Assembly (NCBI RefSeq): GCF_007858285.1
Contig: NZ_VFIL01000011.1
Location: 62,001-126,000, forward strand
Source of the DNA: Pseudomonas brenneri
GTDB taxonomy: Bacteria; Pseudomonadota; Gammaproteobacteria; Pseudomonadales; Pseudomonadaceae
Length of the DNA stretch: 64,000 nucleotides
Direction: 5' to 3'
The translations under genes and the position numbers were made by a program. The notes below the pieces were generated by a model. It was not told where the DNA came from. It was given only the letters and a program-made list of their open reading frames with translations, and did no database searches. Of the stretch, positions 8,436 to 18,232 are shown one piece after another. How positions within the stretch are numbered: position 1 is the stretch's first letter; every line of letters starts with the position of its first letter.

Positions 8436-9716
8436 TTAAACGGCGATGCCCTTGCGGCATTGCAGTTGGGCGCTTTGCACGCGGGAGAATGCGCGAGCCA
8501 GGCGCAGTAGCATTTCGTCGATATTGCTCTTGCTTAACGTCAGTGCCGGGGTAAAGCGCAGGCAGTTGGGTTGTGGGGCATTGAGGATAAGGCCCTCATA
8601 AAGCGCCGCTTTTACCACCGCATCTGCCGAATCATCTGACAAGCTCAGGCCCAACAACAGGCCATGCCCTCGCAGTTCGCCCTGGCCGTAGCGGTGGGCA
8701 AGGCGCGCCAGGCCTTCGCCCAAGTACTGGCCGGTATCACGCACGTGTTCGAGGAAGTCGTGGCTCAGCACGCTTTCGAGCACGGCAACTCCAGCAGCAG
8801 CCATCAGGGCATTGCCGTGATGGGTACCTTCCAGCTCACCCAGTTCAAAGCAGCAGGCTTTACCGCGAGCCAGCAGGGCAGCCAATGGCACCCCGCCGCC
8901 CAACCCCTTGCCCAGGGTGACGATGTCGGCGCGCACGCCGTAGCGTTCTTCTGCCAGCAAGGTGCCGCAGCGGCCCATCCCGGTCTGCACCTCGTCGAGA
9001 ATCAACAAAATGCCCAGCTCCCGGCACAAGCGCTCAACCCCCTTGAGATAATGCTCGGTGGCCGGGATGACACCGGCTTCGCCCTGGATCGGCTCCAGCA
9101 TGATCGCCACGGTTTGCGCATCGACTGCGGCATGCAAGGCTGGCAGATTGTTGAACGGCACATGGCAAAAGCCCGGCAGTTGCGGTTCGAAACGATTGTC
9201 ACCAGCCCCCGCCGAGGCCGCCAGCGTGGTCAGGCTGCGGCCGTGGCAGGCGTTGCTCGCGGTGATAATCCGATAGGCGCCGCCCCGGTGCACTTGGCCC
9301 CACTTGCGCGCCAACTTGATGGCCGCCTCGCAGGCTTCTGCACCGCTGTTGAGCAGGTAGGCCTGGTCGCTGCCAGTGCTGTGGCACAGGCGCTCCACCA
9401 GGTTCAATTGGCTGCGGTTGTGCAGCCCTATGCCGGGGTTGATAAGCGCCTGCGCCTGGTCGGCCAATGCGCGCACCAGTACCGAAGGGCTGTGGCCGAG
9501 GCTGTTGGCGGCACCGCCCTGGGTAAAGTCCAGGTAGGCACGGTCTTCGCTGTCCCACAGCCAGGAACCCTGGCCACGTACGAAAATCTGCGGCGGACGG
9601 GCCACGGTCGGCATCAGGGATTGGCTGGAAAGCTCATCGCGCAGCATCGGGGGCTTCGTGTCCAGTAGCAGATCATCCAGGCTGGGTGCCGGGCGGCGCA
9701 GGTTGAACAGGTTCAT
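8436..9716 (-). CDS. Class III PLP aminotransferase, acetylornithine-type
   Basis: A 426-residue fold-type I aminotransferase related to acetylornithine/ornithine aminotransferases. It has the PLP lysine K270 in VTLGKGLGGG, the cofactor Asp D241 in LILDEVQTGMGR, NSGAEACEAAIKLAR at about 123-137 and CHGRS near 157. The SGAEAC and CHGR variants differ slightly from ArgD (SGAEAN, FHGR), so the substrate may not be acetylornithine. ATG 9716 gives the natural N-terminus; the ribosome site is weak and a GTG 15 bases upstream is possible. It is divergent from a LysR regulator 206 bases away, a common arrangement for a regulated catabolic or biosynthetic gene. Confidence 0.8.
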   Translation of the reverse strand: MNLFNLRRPAPSLDDLLLDTKPPMLRDELSSQSLMPTVARPPQIFVRGQGSWLWDSEDRAYLDFTQGGAANSLGHSPSVLVRALADQAQALINPGIGLHNRSQLNLVERLCHSTGSDQAYLLNSGAEACEAAIKLARKWGQVHRGGAYRIITASNACHGRSLTTLAASAGAGDNRFEPQLPGFCHVPFNNLPALHAAVDAQTVAIMLEPIQGEAGVIPATEHYLKGVERLCRELGILLILDEVQTGMGRCGTLLAEERYGVRADIVTLGKGLGGGVPLAALLARGKACCFELGELEGTHHGNALMAAAGVAVLESVLSHDFLEHVRDTGQYLGEGLARLAHRYGQGELRGHGLLLGLSLSDDSADAVVKAALYEGLILNAPQPNCLRFTPALTLSKSNIDEMLLRLARAFSRVQSAQLQCRKGIAV

Positions 9717-9922
9717 GCCTGCACACCCCACAGGCGGTTGGCAACCTCAGGTTGGCGGGAGCTCGGCCAGTGGTTTTTTGCCTTGCCTATGTAAACACCA
9801 TCACTGTAAACGGTATTCATCGCGCGTCTTGGCCCTGTAAGCCCTTTGAATAGGCGCTAGACTAGGCGCCTTGAGGGCGTACAGCCATTTCGATTTTCCA
9901 GCTTTTTCGATAAGCGTTACTT

Positions 9923-10843
9923 ATGGATTTCAAGCAACTGCGTTATTTCGTCGCGGTGTACGAAGAAGGCCATGTCGGCCGGGCCGCAGAGCGCCTGTCG
10001 ATCTCCCAGCCGGCGCTGTCACAGCAGATCCGCCAGCTGGAGCAGCACCTGGACGTGAGCCTGTTCGAACGCAGCAGCAAGCGCCTGTTGCCGACCCTGG
10101 CCGCCCACACGTTGTACAACCACGCCCTGCCGTTGCTCGATGGCATGCAGCAAGCCGTCGAGGCCCTGCGACACTTCAAGGGCCAGGCGCTGCGTACCCT
10201 GGCCATCGGCGTGCTGCAAACCGTGCATACCAGCCTGGTGCCGCAGATGCTCGAACGTGTGCGTAAAGCCCAGCCACACTTGGTGGTGCAGATCTACGAA
10301 CTGACGGGCCTGGAGATCGAACGCCGCCTGCTCAATGGTTCTCTGGACATTGGCATCAGTTACCTGCCCGCGCGTCAGCCCGGTCTGCACGGCGTATTGC
10401 TGTATGAAGATGAACTGAAAGTAGTCATCCCGGCTGACCATCCTTTGCGTGAATTCAAGAAGGTTTCCCTCAAGCAAGCGGCGGAGTTGCCCATGCTGTT
10501 ACTGGGGGAAGAGTTCCAGGTCAGGCAGATCTGGCAGGCGCAGTTGGCGAACCTGGGGCGCCGGCCACAGGTCCAGGCGGAACTGAACACCATGGTGGGG
10601 ATTCTCGACAGCCTGCCCCATACCCGGCTGGCAACCGTTCTGCCCGGCCGCTCACAGGACGAACACAGCAGCCAGGCGCTCCTGTGGAAACCCTTGAGTG
10701 AGCCACGGGTACCGCTGAAGGTCGGATTGGTGTGCCGGGATATACAAAGGCAGCAGGCAACGCTTGAACTACTGCGCACCTTGCTCGAAGACGTGATGAA
10801 TGGCCCGCATGGACCGGCGGCCACGGTAGACGGGCTGGCTTGA
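9923..10843 (+). CDS. LysR-family transcriptional regulator
   Basis: A 306-residue LysR-type regulator: N-terminal winged helix-turn-helix (about 17-36, HVGRAAERLSISQPALSQQI) and a periplasmic-binding-protein-like effector domain from about 90. It is closest in style to CynR/CatM-like members. Divergent transcription from the aminotransferase suggests that it controls that gene through the shared 206-base interval, but no LysR box was confidently identified there. Effector unknown. Confidence 0.88.
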   Translation: MDFKQLRYFVAVYEEGHVGRAAERLSISQPALSQQIRQLEQHLDVSLFERSSKRLLPTLAAHTLYNHALPLLDGMQQAVEALRHFKGQALRTLAIGVLQTVHTSLVPQMLERVRKAQPHLVVQIYELTGLEIERRLLNGSLDIGISYLPARQPGLHGVLLYEDELKVVIPADHPLREFKKVSLKQAAELPMLLLGEEFQVRQIWQAQLANLGRRPQVQAELNTMVGILDSLPHTRLATVLPGRSQDEHSSQALLWKPLSEPRVPLKVGLVCRDIQRQQATLELLRTLLEDVMNGPHGPAATVDGLA

Positions 10844-10865
10844 ACTTTTTCACGGGCAATAAGAA

Positions 10866-10888
10866 AACCCCGCCGAAGCGGGGCTTTG
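10866..10888 (+). terminator. Terminator after the LysR gene
   Basis: ACCCCGC-CGAA-GCGGGGC makes a tight hairpin with a CGAA loop, followed by TTTG. It ends the LysR transcript. The remaining bases up to 11069 hold no supported gene. Confidence 0.7.
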
Positions 10889-11069
10889 CAGACTGTTTCC
10901 CTGACATCCATTTCACTCCGCCATCCTGGCAGAATCCTACGTGTCCCTGTTGTTGCTTTGCGCTTCCTGCGCGACGTCCATGTGAAGTAGATTAGCTGTG
11001 GATCCAATCTTGCGATAGAGGACGATTAGCAGCACGTCATGTAAGAGAATGCTTACACGCCCTCCCCAC

Positions 11070-12848
11070 TTAGAACTGTGCTTCGTCCAGCAAGAACAGC
11101 GATTCACTACCGGCCTTCACCGAGGCGCTCAGGGAGTGAATTCGCGGTAGCAGGCGGGCAAAGTAGAAGCGCGCCGTCCCCAGTTTGCTGGCGTAGAAAT
11201 CTTCCTCGGTTTCTTTACCCAAGGCCGCCTTGGCCATCAGTGCCCACATGTAGGCGTAGGCCATGTAGCCAAAAGCGTGCAGATACTCCACCGAGGCCGC
11301 GCCGATTTCATTCGGGTTGGTCTTGGCGCGATCCAGCACCCAAGCGGTCAAGGTATCGAGCTCATCGACGGCAACACCCAGCGGTTGGGTGAACTCGGCC
11401 AGGTCGCTGCTTGCGGTGGCGATGAAATGGCGGATCTCATCGGCGAACAGGGTGTAGAACGCCCCGCCGCTGCCAACGATCTTGCGCCCCATCAAGTCCA
11501 GCGCCTGGATGCCGTTGGTGCCTTCGTAGATCTGGGTGATACGCACGTCACGCACCAACTGCTCCTGGCCCCACTCACGAATATAGCCATGGCCGCCAAA
11601 AATCTGTTGGCCGTGCACGGTGGTTTCCAGGCCCAGGTCCGTGAGGAACGCCTTGGAAACCGGGGTCAGCAGCGCCACCAGGTCATCCGCGCGCTTGCGG
11701 GTCGCGGCGTCTTCGCTGAACTTGGCGGTGTCCAGTTGCATCGCCACATAAGTGGAGAACGCACGACCGCCTTCGTTCGCCGCCTTCATGGTCAGCAACA
11801 TGCGCCGCACATCAGGGTGGTTGATGATCGGGTCGGCGATCTTGTCCTTGGCCTTGGGGCCAGTCGGCGAGCGGCTTTGCAGGCGATCACGCGCGTATTC
11901 CACAGCGTTCTGGTAAGAGCGCTCGCCAGTCGCCAGCCCCTGGATGCCGACGCCCAGGCGCTCGTAGTTCATCATGGTGAACATCGCCGCCAGGCCACGG
12001 TTCGGCTCGCCCACCAGGTAGCCGACGGCTTCGTCGAAGTTCATCACACAGGTGGCGGAGGCCTGGATGCCCATCTTGTGTTCGATCGAACCACAGGTCA
12101 CCGGGTTACGTGCCCCCAGGCTGCCATCGGCATTGACCATGAACTTGGGCACCAGGAACAGCGAAATGCCCTTGGGCCCCGCTGGAGCGTCCGGCAACTT
12201 GGCCAGCACCAGGTGGATGATGTTTTCGGTGAGGTCGTGTTCGCCACCGGTGATAAAGATCTTGGTTCCGCTGACCTTGTAGGAACCGTCCGCCTGAGGC
12301 TCAGCCTTGGTACGAATAATCCCCAGGTCGGTGCCGGCATGAGGTTCAGTCAGGCACATGGAACCAGCCCACACGCCCGAGTACATATTCGGCAGGTAGG
12401 TGGCTTTAAGTTCATCGCTGGCGTGGGTATTGATCGATACGCAGGCGCCGGACGTTAGCATCGGGTACAAGCCAAACGCCAGGCCCGATGAGTTGATCAT
12501 TTCTTCAACCTGGGCCGACACGGCCTTGGGCATGCCCATGCCGCCGTAGGCCGGATCGCCACCTACGCCCACCCAGCCACCTTCGGCATAAGTCTTGTAG
12601 GCTTCGGGGAAGCCGGCCGGGGTGGTGACCACGCCGTTGTCCCAGCGGCAACCTTCCTCGTCCCCGTTGCGACTCAGCGGGGCGATGGTCTTGGCCGTGA
12701 CTTTGCCAGCCTCTTCAAGGATTGCCTCGACGGTTTGGGCGTCGACGGTCTCGGCCAGGGCCGGCAATTGCGCCCACAGCTTGGCAACCTCGAATACTTC
12801 GTTGAGGACGAAGCGCATATCGCGCAGCGGCGCTTTGTAGTCAGCCAT
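11070..12848 (-). CDS. Acyl-CoA dehydrogenase with C-terminal extension (paralog 1)
   Basis: A 592-residue flavoprotein that oxidises acyl-CoA to trans-2-enoyl-CoA, the first step of beta-oxidation. It belongs to the long (~600 residue) class with an additional C-terminal domain, also seen in DmdC-type enzymes. The N-terminus MADYKAPLRDMRF, the FAD block MCLTEPHAGTDLG and the catalytic-base motif QIYEGTNGIQALDL are all present. Two paralogs follow in the same orientation (12991-14775, 16366-18171), matching from memory the P. aeruginosa PA0506-PA0508 group, where members act on long- and medium-chain acyl-CoA. Chain-length preference cannot be read here. The gap of 142 bases to the next gene suggests a separate promoter. 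Confidence 0.88.
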   Translation of the reverse strand: MADYKAPLRDMRFVLNEVFEVAKLWAQLPALAETVDAQTVEAILEEAGKVTAKTIAPLSRNGDEEGCRWDNGVVTTPAGFPEAYKTYAEGGWVGVGGDPAYGGMGMPKAVSAQVEEMINSSGLAFGLYPMLTSGACVSINTHASDELKATYLPNMYSGVWAGSMCLTEPHAGTDLGIIRTKAEPQADGSYKVSGTKIFITGGEHDLTENIIHLVLAKLPDAPAGPKGISLFLVPKFMVNADGSLGARNPVTCGSIEHKMGIQASATCVMNFDEAVGYLVGEPNRGLAAMFTMMNYERLGVGIQGLATGERSYQNAVEYARDRLQSRSPTGPKAKDKIADPIINHPDVRRMLLTMKAANEGGRAFSTYVAMQLDTAKFSEDAATRKRADDLVALLTPVSKAFLTDLGLETTVHGQQIFGGHGYIREWGQEQLVRDVRITQIYEGTNGIQALDLMGRKIVGSGGAFYTLFADEIRHFIATASSDLAEFTQPLGVAVDELDTLTAWVLDRAKTNPNEIGAASVEYLHAFGYMAYAYMWALMAKAALGKETEEDFYASKLGTARFYFARLLPRIHSLSASVKAGSESLFLLDEAQF

Positions 12849-12990
12849 GGCAAACCTCGTAGGAACGTTAAAAGTGATTCGGTAGGATCGGTTTCACAGA
12901 CCCTGAGTGTAACCGAACAACTTTTGTGACACATAGGGTCTGCTTGTGACCGACAAGTATTTTTCAGTCACGCAACCCTCACTCCTACCG

Positions 12991-14775
12991 CTACAGGGCG
13001 AACATCTCGGCAGGCAGACTCATCAAGCAATCACTGCCCGCCTCCACCGCCGCACGATGGGCACTGGTGCGCGGCAACAGACGCTTGAAGTAAAACTCGC
13101 AGGTCGCCAACTTGCCACGGGCGTAGTCCGCATCGCCCTGGCCTGCATCCAACTGCGCCTGGGCCACCAGCGCCATGCGTAGCCACAGGTAGGCATGGAT
13201 GATGTAGCCGCTGTACATCAAGTAATCCAGGGCCGCAGCACCGACTTCATCGGGGTTTTTCATCGCGGCCATGCCGACCTTGGTCGTCAACTCGCCCCAT
13301 TGCTGGTTCAACTCATTGAGCTGCGCGACCTGGGCCTTGAGTTGTGGATGCTCGGCATTCGCCGCACAAAACTTATGCACGATTTTGGTAAAGCCGCGCA
13401 GCAGCTTGCCTTGGCTGCCCAGCACCTTGCGCCCCAGCAAATCCAGGGCCTGGATGCCGTTGGTGCCTTCATAGATCGGTGCGATCCGACAGTCGCGCAC
13501 CAACTGTTCCATGCCCCATTCGCGGATAAACCCGTGGCCGCCAAACACCTGCATGCCGTGGTTGGTCACCTCCAGGCCGGTTTCCGTCATAAAGGCTTTG
13601 CAGATCGGGGTGAGGAACGCCAACAGATCCTCAGCCTGCTGGCGCTGCTGCGGGTCGTCGCTCAGGTGCGCGGTATCCAGCAGTTGTGCGGTGAAGTACG
13701 TCAGGGCGCGGTTACCTTCATTGAAGGCCTTCATGGTCAGCAACATGCGCCGCACATCGGGATGCACGATGATCGGGTCCGCCGGTTTTTCCGGGGCCTT
13801 GGCGCCCGTCAGGGCGCGCATCTGCAGACGGTCGTTGGCGTACTTGATCGCGCCCTGGAAGCTCGCTTCACCCAGGCACAACCCCTGCATGCCCGTGCCC
13901 AGGCGCGCATGGTTCATCATGGTGAACATGCAGTTCAGGCCCTTGTTGGCCTCACCGATCAGGTAGCCCTCGGCACCATCGAAATTCAGCACGCAGGTGG
14001 CCGAGGCCTTGATCCCCATCTTGTGCTCGATGGAGCCGCAACTGACCCCATTGCGCGCGCCGGAATCGGCGAGGAACTTGGGCACGATAAACAGCGAAAT
14101 CCCCTTGGTGCCAGCAGGCGCGTCCGGCAACTTGGCCAACACCAGGTGGATGATGTTTTCACTCATGTCGTGCTCGCCGGCAGAGATGAAGATCTTGCTA
14201 CCGGTCACCGCATAGCTGCCGTTGGCCTGGGGCACAGCGCGGGTCTTGATGATGCCAAGGTCGGTGCCACAGTGGGCTTCGGTCAGGCACATGGTGCCCG
14301 TCCACTGTCCGGCGGTGAGTTTGCTCAGGTAGGTGTCTTTCTGCTCTGCGGTGCCGTGGGCGTGAATCGCCGACATGGCACCGTGGGTCAGGCCAGGGTA
14401 CATGCCCCAGGAGGTGTTGCTGGAGCCGATCATCTCGCTGAGCACCAAGCCCAGGGAAGACGGCAGACCTTGGCCGCCGTAGGCCGGATCCGCTGCCAGG
14501 CCATGCCAGCCGCCCCCGACGTATTGCGCGAAGGCTTCCTTGAAACCTTTGGGTGTGGTCACCACGCCGTTGTCAAAATGGCAGCCCTCTTCATCACCTG
14601 GACGGTTCAACGGGGCCAGCACGTTTTCGCAGAACCGGGCGCCCTCTTCGAGGATCGCGCTGACCATATCCGGGCTGGCCTCGGTGGCCCCCAGGGCAGC
14701 GTAATGAGCAGGGAAGTCAAACACGTGATCGATCAGAAAGCGCATGTCGCGCAGGGGAGCTTTATAGGCAGGCAT
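12991..14775 (-). CDS. Acyl-CoA dehydrogenase with C-terminal extension (paralog 2)
   Basis: A 594-residue paralog of its neighbours, with MPAYKAPLRDMRF at the N-terminus, MCLTEAHCGTDLG for flavin/substrate contacts and PIYEGTNGIQALDLLGRK with the catalytic Glu. ATG 14775 aligns with the starts of the other two copies; the open frame extends 57 bases upstream without support. An acyl-CoA substrate of unknown chain length is expected. It lies between paralog 1 and the GGDEF gene. Confidence 0.88.
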   Translation of the reverse strand: MPAYKAPLRDMRFLIDHVFDFPAHYAALGATEASPDMVSAILEEGARFCENVLAPLNRPGDEEGCHFDNGVVTTPKGFKEAFAQYVGGGWHGLAADPAYGGQGLPSSLGLVLSEMIGSSNTSWGMYPGLTHGAMSAIHAHGTAEQKDTYLSKLTAGQWTGTMCLTEAHCGTDLGIIKTRAVPQANGSYAVTGSKIFISAGEHDMSENIIHLVLAKLPDAPAGTKGISLFIVPKFLADSGARNGVSCGSIEHKMGIKASATCVLNFDGAEGYLIGEANKGLNCMFTMMNHARLGTGMQGLCLGEASFQGAIKYANDRLQMRALTGAKAPEKPADPIIVHPDVRRMLLTMKAFNEGNRALTYFTAQLLDTAHLSDDPQQRQQAEDLLAFLTPICKAFMTETGLEVTNHGMQVFGGHGFIREWGMEQLVRDCRIAPIYEGTNGIQALDLLGRKVLGSQGKLLRGFTKIVHKFCAANAEHPQLKAQVAQLNELNQQWGELTTKVGMAAMKNPDEVGAAALDYLMYSGYIIHAYLWLRMALVAQAQLDAGQGDADYARGKLATCEFYFKRLLPRTSAHRAAVEAGSDCLMSLPAEMFAL

Positions 14776-14865
14776 GGTGATGTCTCCGGCGGCAGATGGC
14801 TTCAACCTACTGCTGCCGATGGCCCTGGACAATCACTGTACAGGCGCTGAATACACCGCCATCAC

Positions 14866-16203
14866 TCAACCGGCAGCGCCCTGCATACGCACCGCGCCAC
14901 GGCGGTTCTGGCCGGCGGCCACCACGCAGTTACGCCCGGCGCCCTTGGCGTTGTACAGCGCCTGGTCCGCGGACTTGAGCACTTCTTCCGGGGTGCGTTG
15001 CTCGGCCTGGCGCTCGGCGACGCCGATGCTCACGGTCACCGACACGCTGGAATCACCGCCACCCGAACGGCGCTGACGCCCCTGGTGATCGTCCTGGGGG
15101 CGGTTGTCCTGGTTGCGCAACTTGATGTGGTAATTGGCGATGATCTCGCGAATTTCTTCCAGGTGCGGCAGGCATTCATCCAGGGTCTTGCCGGCAAACA
15201 CCACGGCAAACTCTTCGCCGCCATACCGATAGGCCCGGCCACCGCCGCTGACTTTCGACAGCTTGCTGGCCACCAGCCGTAGCACCTGGTCGCCAACGTC
15301 GTGGCCGTGGGTGTCGTTGAAACGCTTGAAGTGATCGACGTCGCTCATCGCCAGCACATAGTTGCGCCCCAGGCGCTGCATGCGCTCGTTGAGGGCGCGG
15401 CGCCCCGGCAGGCCGGTGAGTTCATCGCGAAAGGCCATCTGATAGGCCTCATGGGCCACACCCGCGGCGATCATCAACATCACCTGGCTGCACATGATGT
15501 TCAGGGTGAACGGCAGGATAAAAGTCTGCGGCAACATCCAGAACATCCCCAGCAACCCCACCAACTGCGCGGCATGCAACGGCCGAGGCTCACGCCAGTA
15601 CTGGGCTGCCAGTGCGACAAAACCCAGCAGGAACATCGGGTACGACAGCTGGATCAGACTCATCCACGCGCCATGCAACGCAGGCCAGCGAATCTCCGCC
15701 AGCCAGTTGAGCAACGGCCCCGGATAACTCTGCTCCAGGCCCAAGGCCACGCTGCCTACGGCAAGCAGCACCGCGCAGCGTGCGACAAAGTCGCGGAACA
15801 AGTGAGTCTTCTCCTGCCAGAGTGCATAGATGCTGAACAACATCGGCAGGAGCAGGCACACCAGATGAAACACCACGGCGGCGTCTTCACGCACGCGGCC
15901 ATGGTCGCGGTAGAAATCCGTCTGGGTATCCAGCAAGAAGTAGGCGACGTACACGGTAATCATCAGGAACAGCTCACGCTGCCTGCGGTACACCGCGCAA
16001 TAGGCACCGCCCAGCAGCAACACCAGGGTCGGCAGGACGTTGAACAAGGAGGTGAAGAAGACGTTGAGGTCCTTGACGTAAGCAGCCGACAACCCCGCCA
16101 GCAATAACAGCAACGATGGTAGGAAATGACTGAAACGTACAGCAGACGCGCGCGACAAGGGTAAAGCTCCGACCCACAAAAAAAGATGGCACAGTGCCTT
16201 CAC
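14866..16203 (-). CDS. Membrane-bound GGDEF diguanylate cyclase
   Basis: Up to 445 residues: an N-terminal region of about seven membrane segments (residues 25-250) and a C-terminal GGDEF domain with the active motif GGEEF at 328-332 and the nucleotide-binding DELTGLPGRRAL, so it should make cyclic di-GMP. No RxxD inhibitory site is visible five residues before GGEEF. A hydrophilic Arg/Gly/Asp-rich insert (about 365-385) interrupts the domain. The GTG at 16203 lacks a ribosome site; a TTG at codon 16 (16158) with GGAG upstream may be the true start. It lies between two acyl-CoA dehydrogenase genes, an arrangement I recall from P. putida. Confidence 0.85.
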   Translation of the reverse strand: MKALCHLFLWVGALPLSRASAVRFSHFLPSLLLLLAGLSAAYVKDLNVFFTSLFNVLPTLVLLLGGAYCAVYRRQRELFLMITVYVAYFLLDTQTDFYRDHGRVREDAAVVFHLVCLLLPMLFSIYALWQEKTHLFRDFVARCAVLLAVGSVALGLEQSYPGPLLNWLAEIRWPALHGAWMSLIQLSYPMFLLGFVALAAQYWREPRPLHAAQLVGLLGMFWMLPQTFILPFTLNIMCSQVMLMIAAGVAHEAYQMAFRDELTGLPGRRALNERMQRLGRNYVLAMSDVDHFKRFNDTHGHDVGDQVLRLVASKLSKVSGGGRAYRYGGEEFAVVFAGKTLDECLPHLEEIREIIANYHIKLRNQDNRPQDDHQGRQRRSGGGDSSVSVTVSIGVAERQAEQRTPEEVLKSADQALYNAKGAGRNCVVAAGQNRRGAVRMQGAAG

Positions 16204-16311
16204 TGTTCACAGTTAAGCACATTCAATGTGACCTGCATCACATTGCCATCACTGTAACGGCAGCAAGGCGTAATCCCTGAGCGCGCCACTCAGGTTTTTT
16301 CACCCGTCCAC

Positions 16312-16343
16312 AAAAAAGCCGCCGCTCCCGAAAGAGCGGCGGC
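16312..16343 (-). terminator. Terminator after acyl-CoA dehydrogenase paralog 3
   Basis: On the minus strand GCCGCCGCTC and GAGCGGCGGC form a perfect 10-bp stem with a 6-base loop, followed by TTTTTT. It lies 23 bases past the stop of the gene at 16366-18171. Confidence 0.9.
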
Positions 16344-16365
16344 TTGGCAGTGAACCCGCCGGGGC

Positions 16366-18171
16366 TTAGTAGCCCAGGTCGAAGTTCTCTTCTTTCATGT
16401 CCATCAGGTTGTTGGCACCCGACAGCATGGTTGCTACGTGGGTGCGGGTACGCGGCAGGATGCGCTGGAAGTAGAAGCGCGCAGTCTGCAGCTTGGCGGT
16501 GTAGAAGCCTTCTTCGCTGGTGCCGGCAGCCAGTTTTTCGGCAGCCAGGCGCGCCATGTCGGCCCAGAAGTAAGCCAGGCAGGCATAACCGGAGTACATC
16601 AGGTAGTCCACGGAGGCGGCACCGACTTCTTCACGGTCCTTCATGGCAGCCATGCCGACCTTCATGGTCAACTCGCCCCATTCCTTGTTCAGTGCCGCCA
16701 GCGGTGCGACGAACTCGCTGACCGCTGCGTTGCCTTCGTTGGCCTGGCAGAACTTGTGCACGATCTTGGTGAAGCCCTTGAGCGCTTCGCCCTGGGTCAT
16801 CAGCACTTTACGGCCGAGCAGGTCCAGCGCCTGGATGCCGGTGGTGCCTTCGTACAGCATCGAGATGCGGCTGTCGCGAACGTTCTGCTCCATGCCCCAC
16901 TCGGCGATGAAGCCGTGGCCACCGTAGATCTGTACGCCGTGGTTGGCGGATTCAAAACCGACTTCGGTCATGAACGCCTTGGCGATTGGAGTCATGAACG
17001 CCAGCAGGCCATCAGCCTGTTTCTTGGCTTCGTCGTCGGTGCCGTACTTGACGATGTCTACTTGCTTGGCAGTGAAGTACACCATCGCACGGTTGCCTTC
17101 GGCGAAGGCTTTCATGGTCAGCAGCATACGACGCACGTCCGGGTGGACGATGATCGGGTCAGCGGCCTTGTCCGGCGCTTTCGGGCCAGTCAGGGAACGC
17201 ATCTGCAGGCGGTCACGCGCATATTTCAGGCCACCCTGGAAACCGATCTCGGCATGGGACAGGCCTTGCAGCGCGGTACCCAGGCGAGCGGTGTTCATAA
17301 AGGTGAACATGCAGTTCAGGCCTTTGTTCGCCGGGCCGATCAGGTAACCGGTGGCCGCGTCGAAGTTCATCACGCAGGTGGCGTTGCCATGGATGCCCAT
17401 CTTGTGTTCCAGGGAGCCACAGGACACCGCGTTGCGCTCACCCACCGAACCATCGGCGTTGGGCAGGAACTTAGGCACGATAAACAGCGAAATACCTTTG
17501 GTGCCAGCCGGAGCATCCGGCAGGCGGGCCAGTACGATGTGGACGATGTTGTCGGCCATGTCGTGCTCACCGGCCGAGATGAAGATCTTGGTCCCGGAGA
17601 CTTTGTAGGAGCCGTCGGCCTGAGGCTCGGCCTTGGTGCGCAGCATGCCCAGGTCGGTGCCGCAGTGCGGTTCGGTCAGGCACATGGTGCCGGTCCACTC
17701 GCCCGAGACCAGTTTGGTCAGGTAGGCGTCTTGCTGCTCGGGGGTACCGTGCTCGGAAATGGTGTTCATCGCGCCATGGGACAGGCCTGGGTACATGCCC
17801 CACGACCAGTTGGCTTCACCGACCATCTCGCTGACAGCCAGGCCCAGGGATTCCGGCAGGCCTTGGCCGCCGTGCGCCACGTCGTGGGCCAGGCTCGGCC
17901 AGCCGCCTTCGACGAATTGCTTGTAGGCTTCTTTGAAACCAGTAGGGGTTTTAACGCCTGACTCGCTCCAGGTGCACCCTTCGATGTCACCGACGCGGTT
18001 CAACGGGGCCAGCACTTGCTCACAAAACTTGGCGCCTTCTTCGAGAATGGCGTCAACCATGTCTGGGGTAGCGTCCTGGCAAGCCGGCAGACTCTGATAG
18101 TGCGCTTCGTAGCCGAGCAGTTCGTCACGAACGAAGCGAATATCACGCAAGGGGGCCTTGTAGTCAGGCAT
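16366..18171 (-). CDS. Acyl-CoA dehydrogenase with C-terminal extension (paralog 3)
   Basis: A 601-residue acyl-CoA dehydrogenase of the same long class. Key pieces: MPDYKAPLRDIRF at the start, MCLTEPHCGTDLGML near the flavin, and MLYEGTTGIQALDLLGRK with the catalytic Glu. From memory it corresponds to P. aeruginosa PA0506 (FadE1), reported to favour long-chain substrates; that is not visible in the sequence. It has its own strong terminator, and two PsrA-type palindromes lie about 60-90 bases upstream, so induction by long-chain fatty acids through PsrA is likely. Confidence 0.9.
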   Translation of the reverse strand: MPDYKAPLRDIRFVRDELLGYEAHYQSLPACQDATPDMVDAILEEGAKFCEQVLAPLNRVGDIEGCTWSESGVKTPTGFKEAYKQFVEGGWPSLAHDVAHGGQGLPESLGLAVSEMVGEANWSWGMYPGLSHGAMNTISEHGTPEQQDAYLTKLVSGEWTGTMCLTEPHCGTDLGMLRTKAEPQADGSYKVSGTKIFISAGEHDMADNIVHIVLARLPDAPAGTKGISLFIVPKFLPNADGSVGERNAVSCGSLEHKMGIHGNATCVMNFDAATGYLIGPANKGLNCMFTFMNTARLGTALQGLSHAEIGFQGGLKYARDRLQMRSLTGPKAPDKAADPIIVHPDVRRMLLTMKAFAEGNRAMVYFTAKQVDIVKYGTDDEAKKQADGLLAFMTPIAKAFMTEVGFESANHGVQIYGGHGFIAEWGMEQNVRDSRISMLYEGTTGIQALDLLGRKVLMTQGEALKGFTKIVHKFCQANEGNAAVSEFVAPLAALNKEWGELTMKVGMAAMKDREEVGAASVDYLMYSGYACLAYFWADMARLAAEKLAAGTSEEGFYTAKLQTARFYFQRILPRTRTHVATMLSGANNLMDMKEENFDLGY

Positions 18172-18232
18172 AGCGATAAACCTCTGCTGATGAATCCTGG
18201 AATGAACAACCGCGTGGATTTGTTGTAGCGGT

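Noticed and set aside
16438..17961. A 507-codon open frame on the plus strand opposite acyl-CoA dehydrogenase paralog 3, with similar ones opposite paralogs 1 and 2 (11277-12458, 13195-14850)
   Set aside because: These are antisense shadows caused by high GC at third codon positions of the real genes. The proteins show no family features and recur in parallel in all three paralogs.
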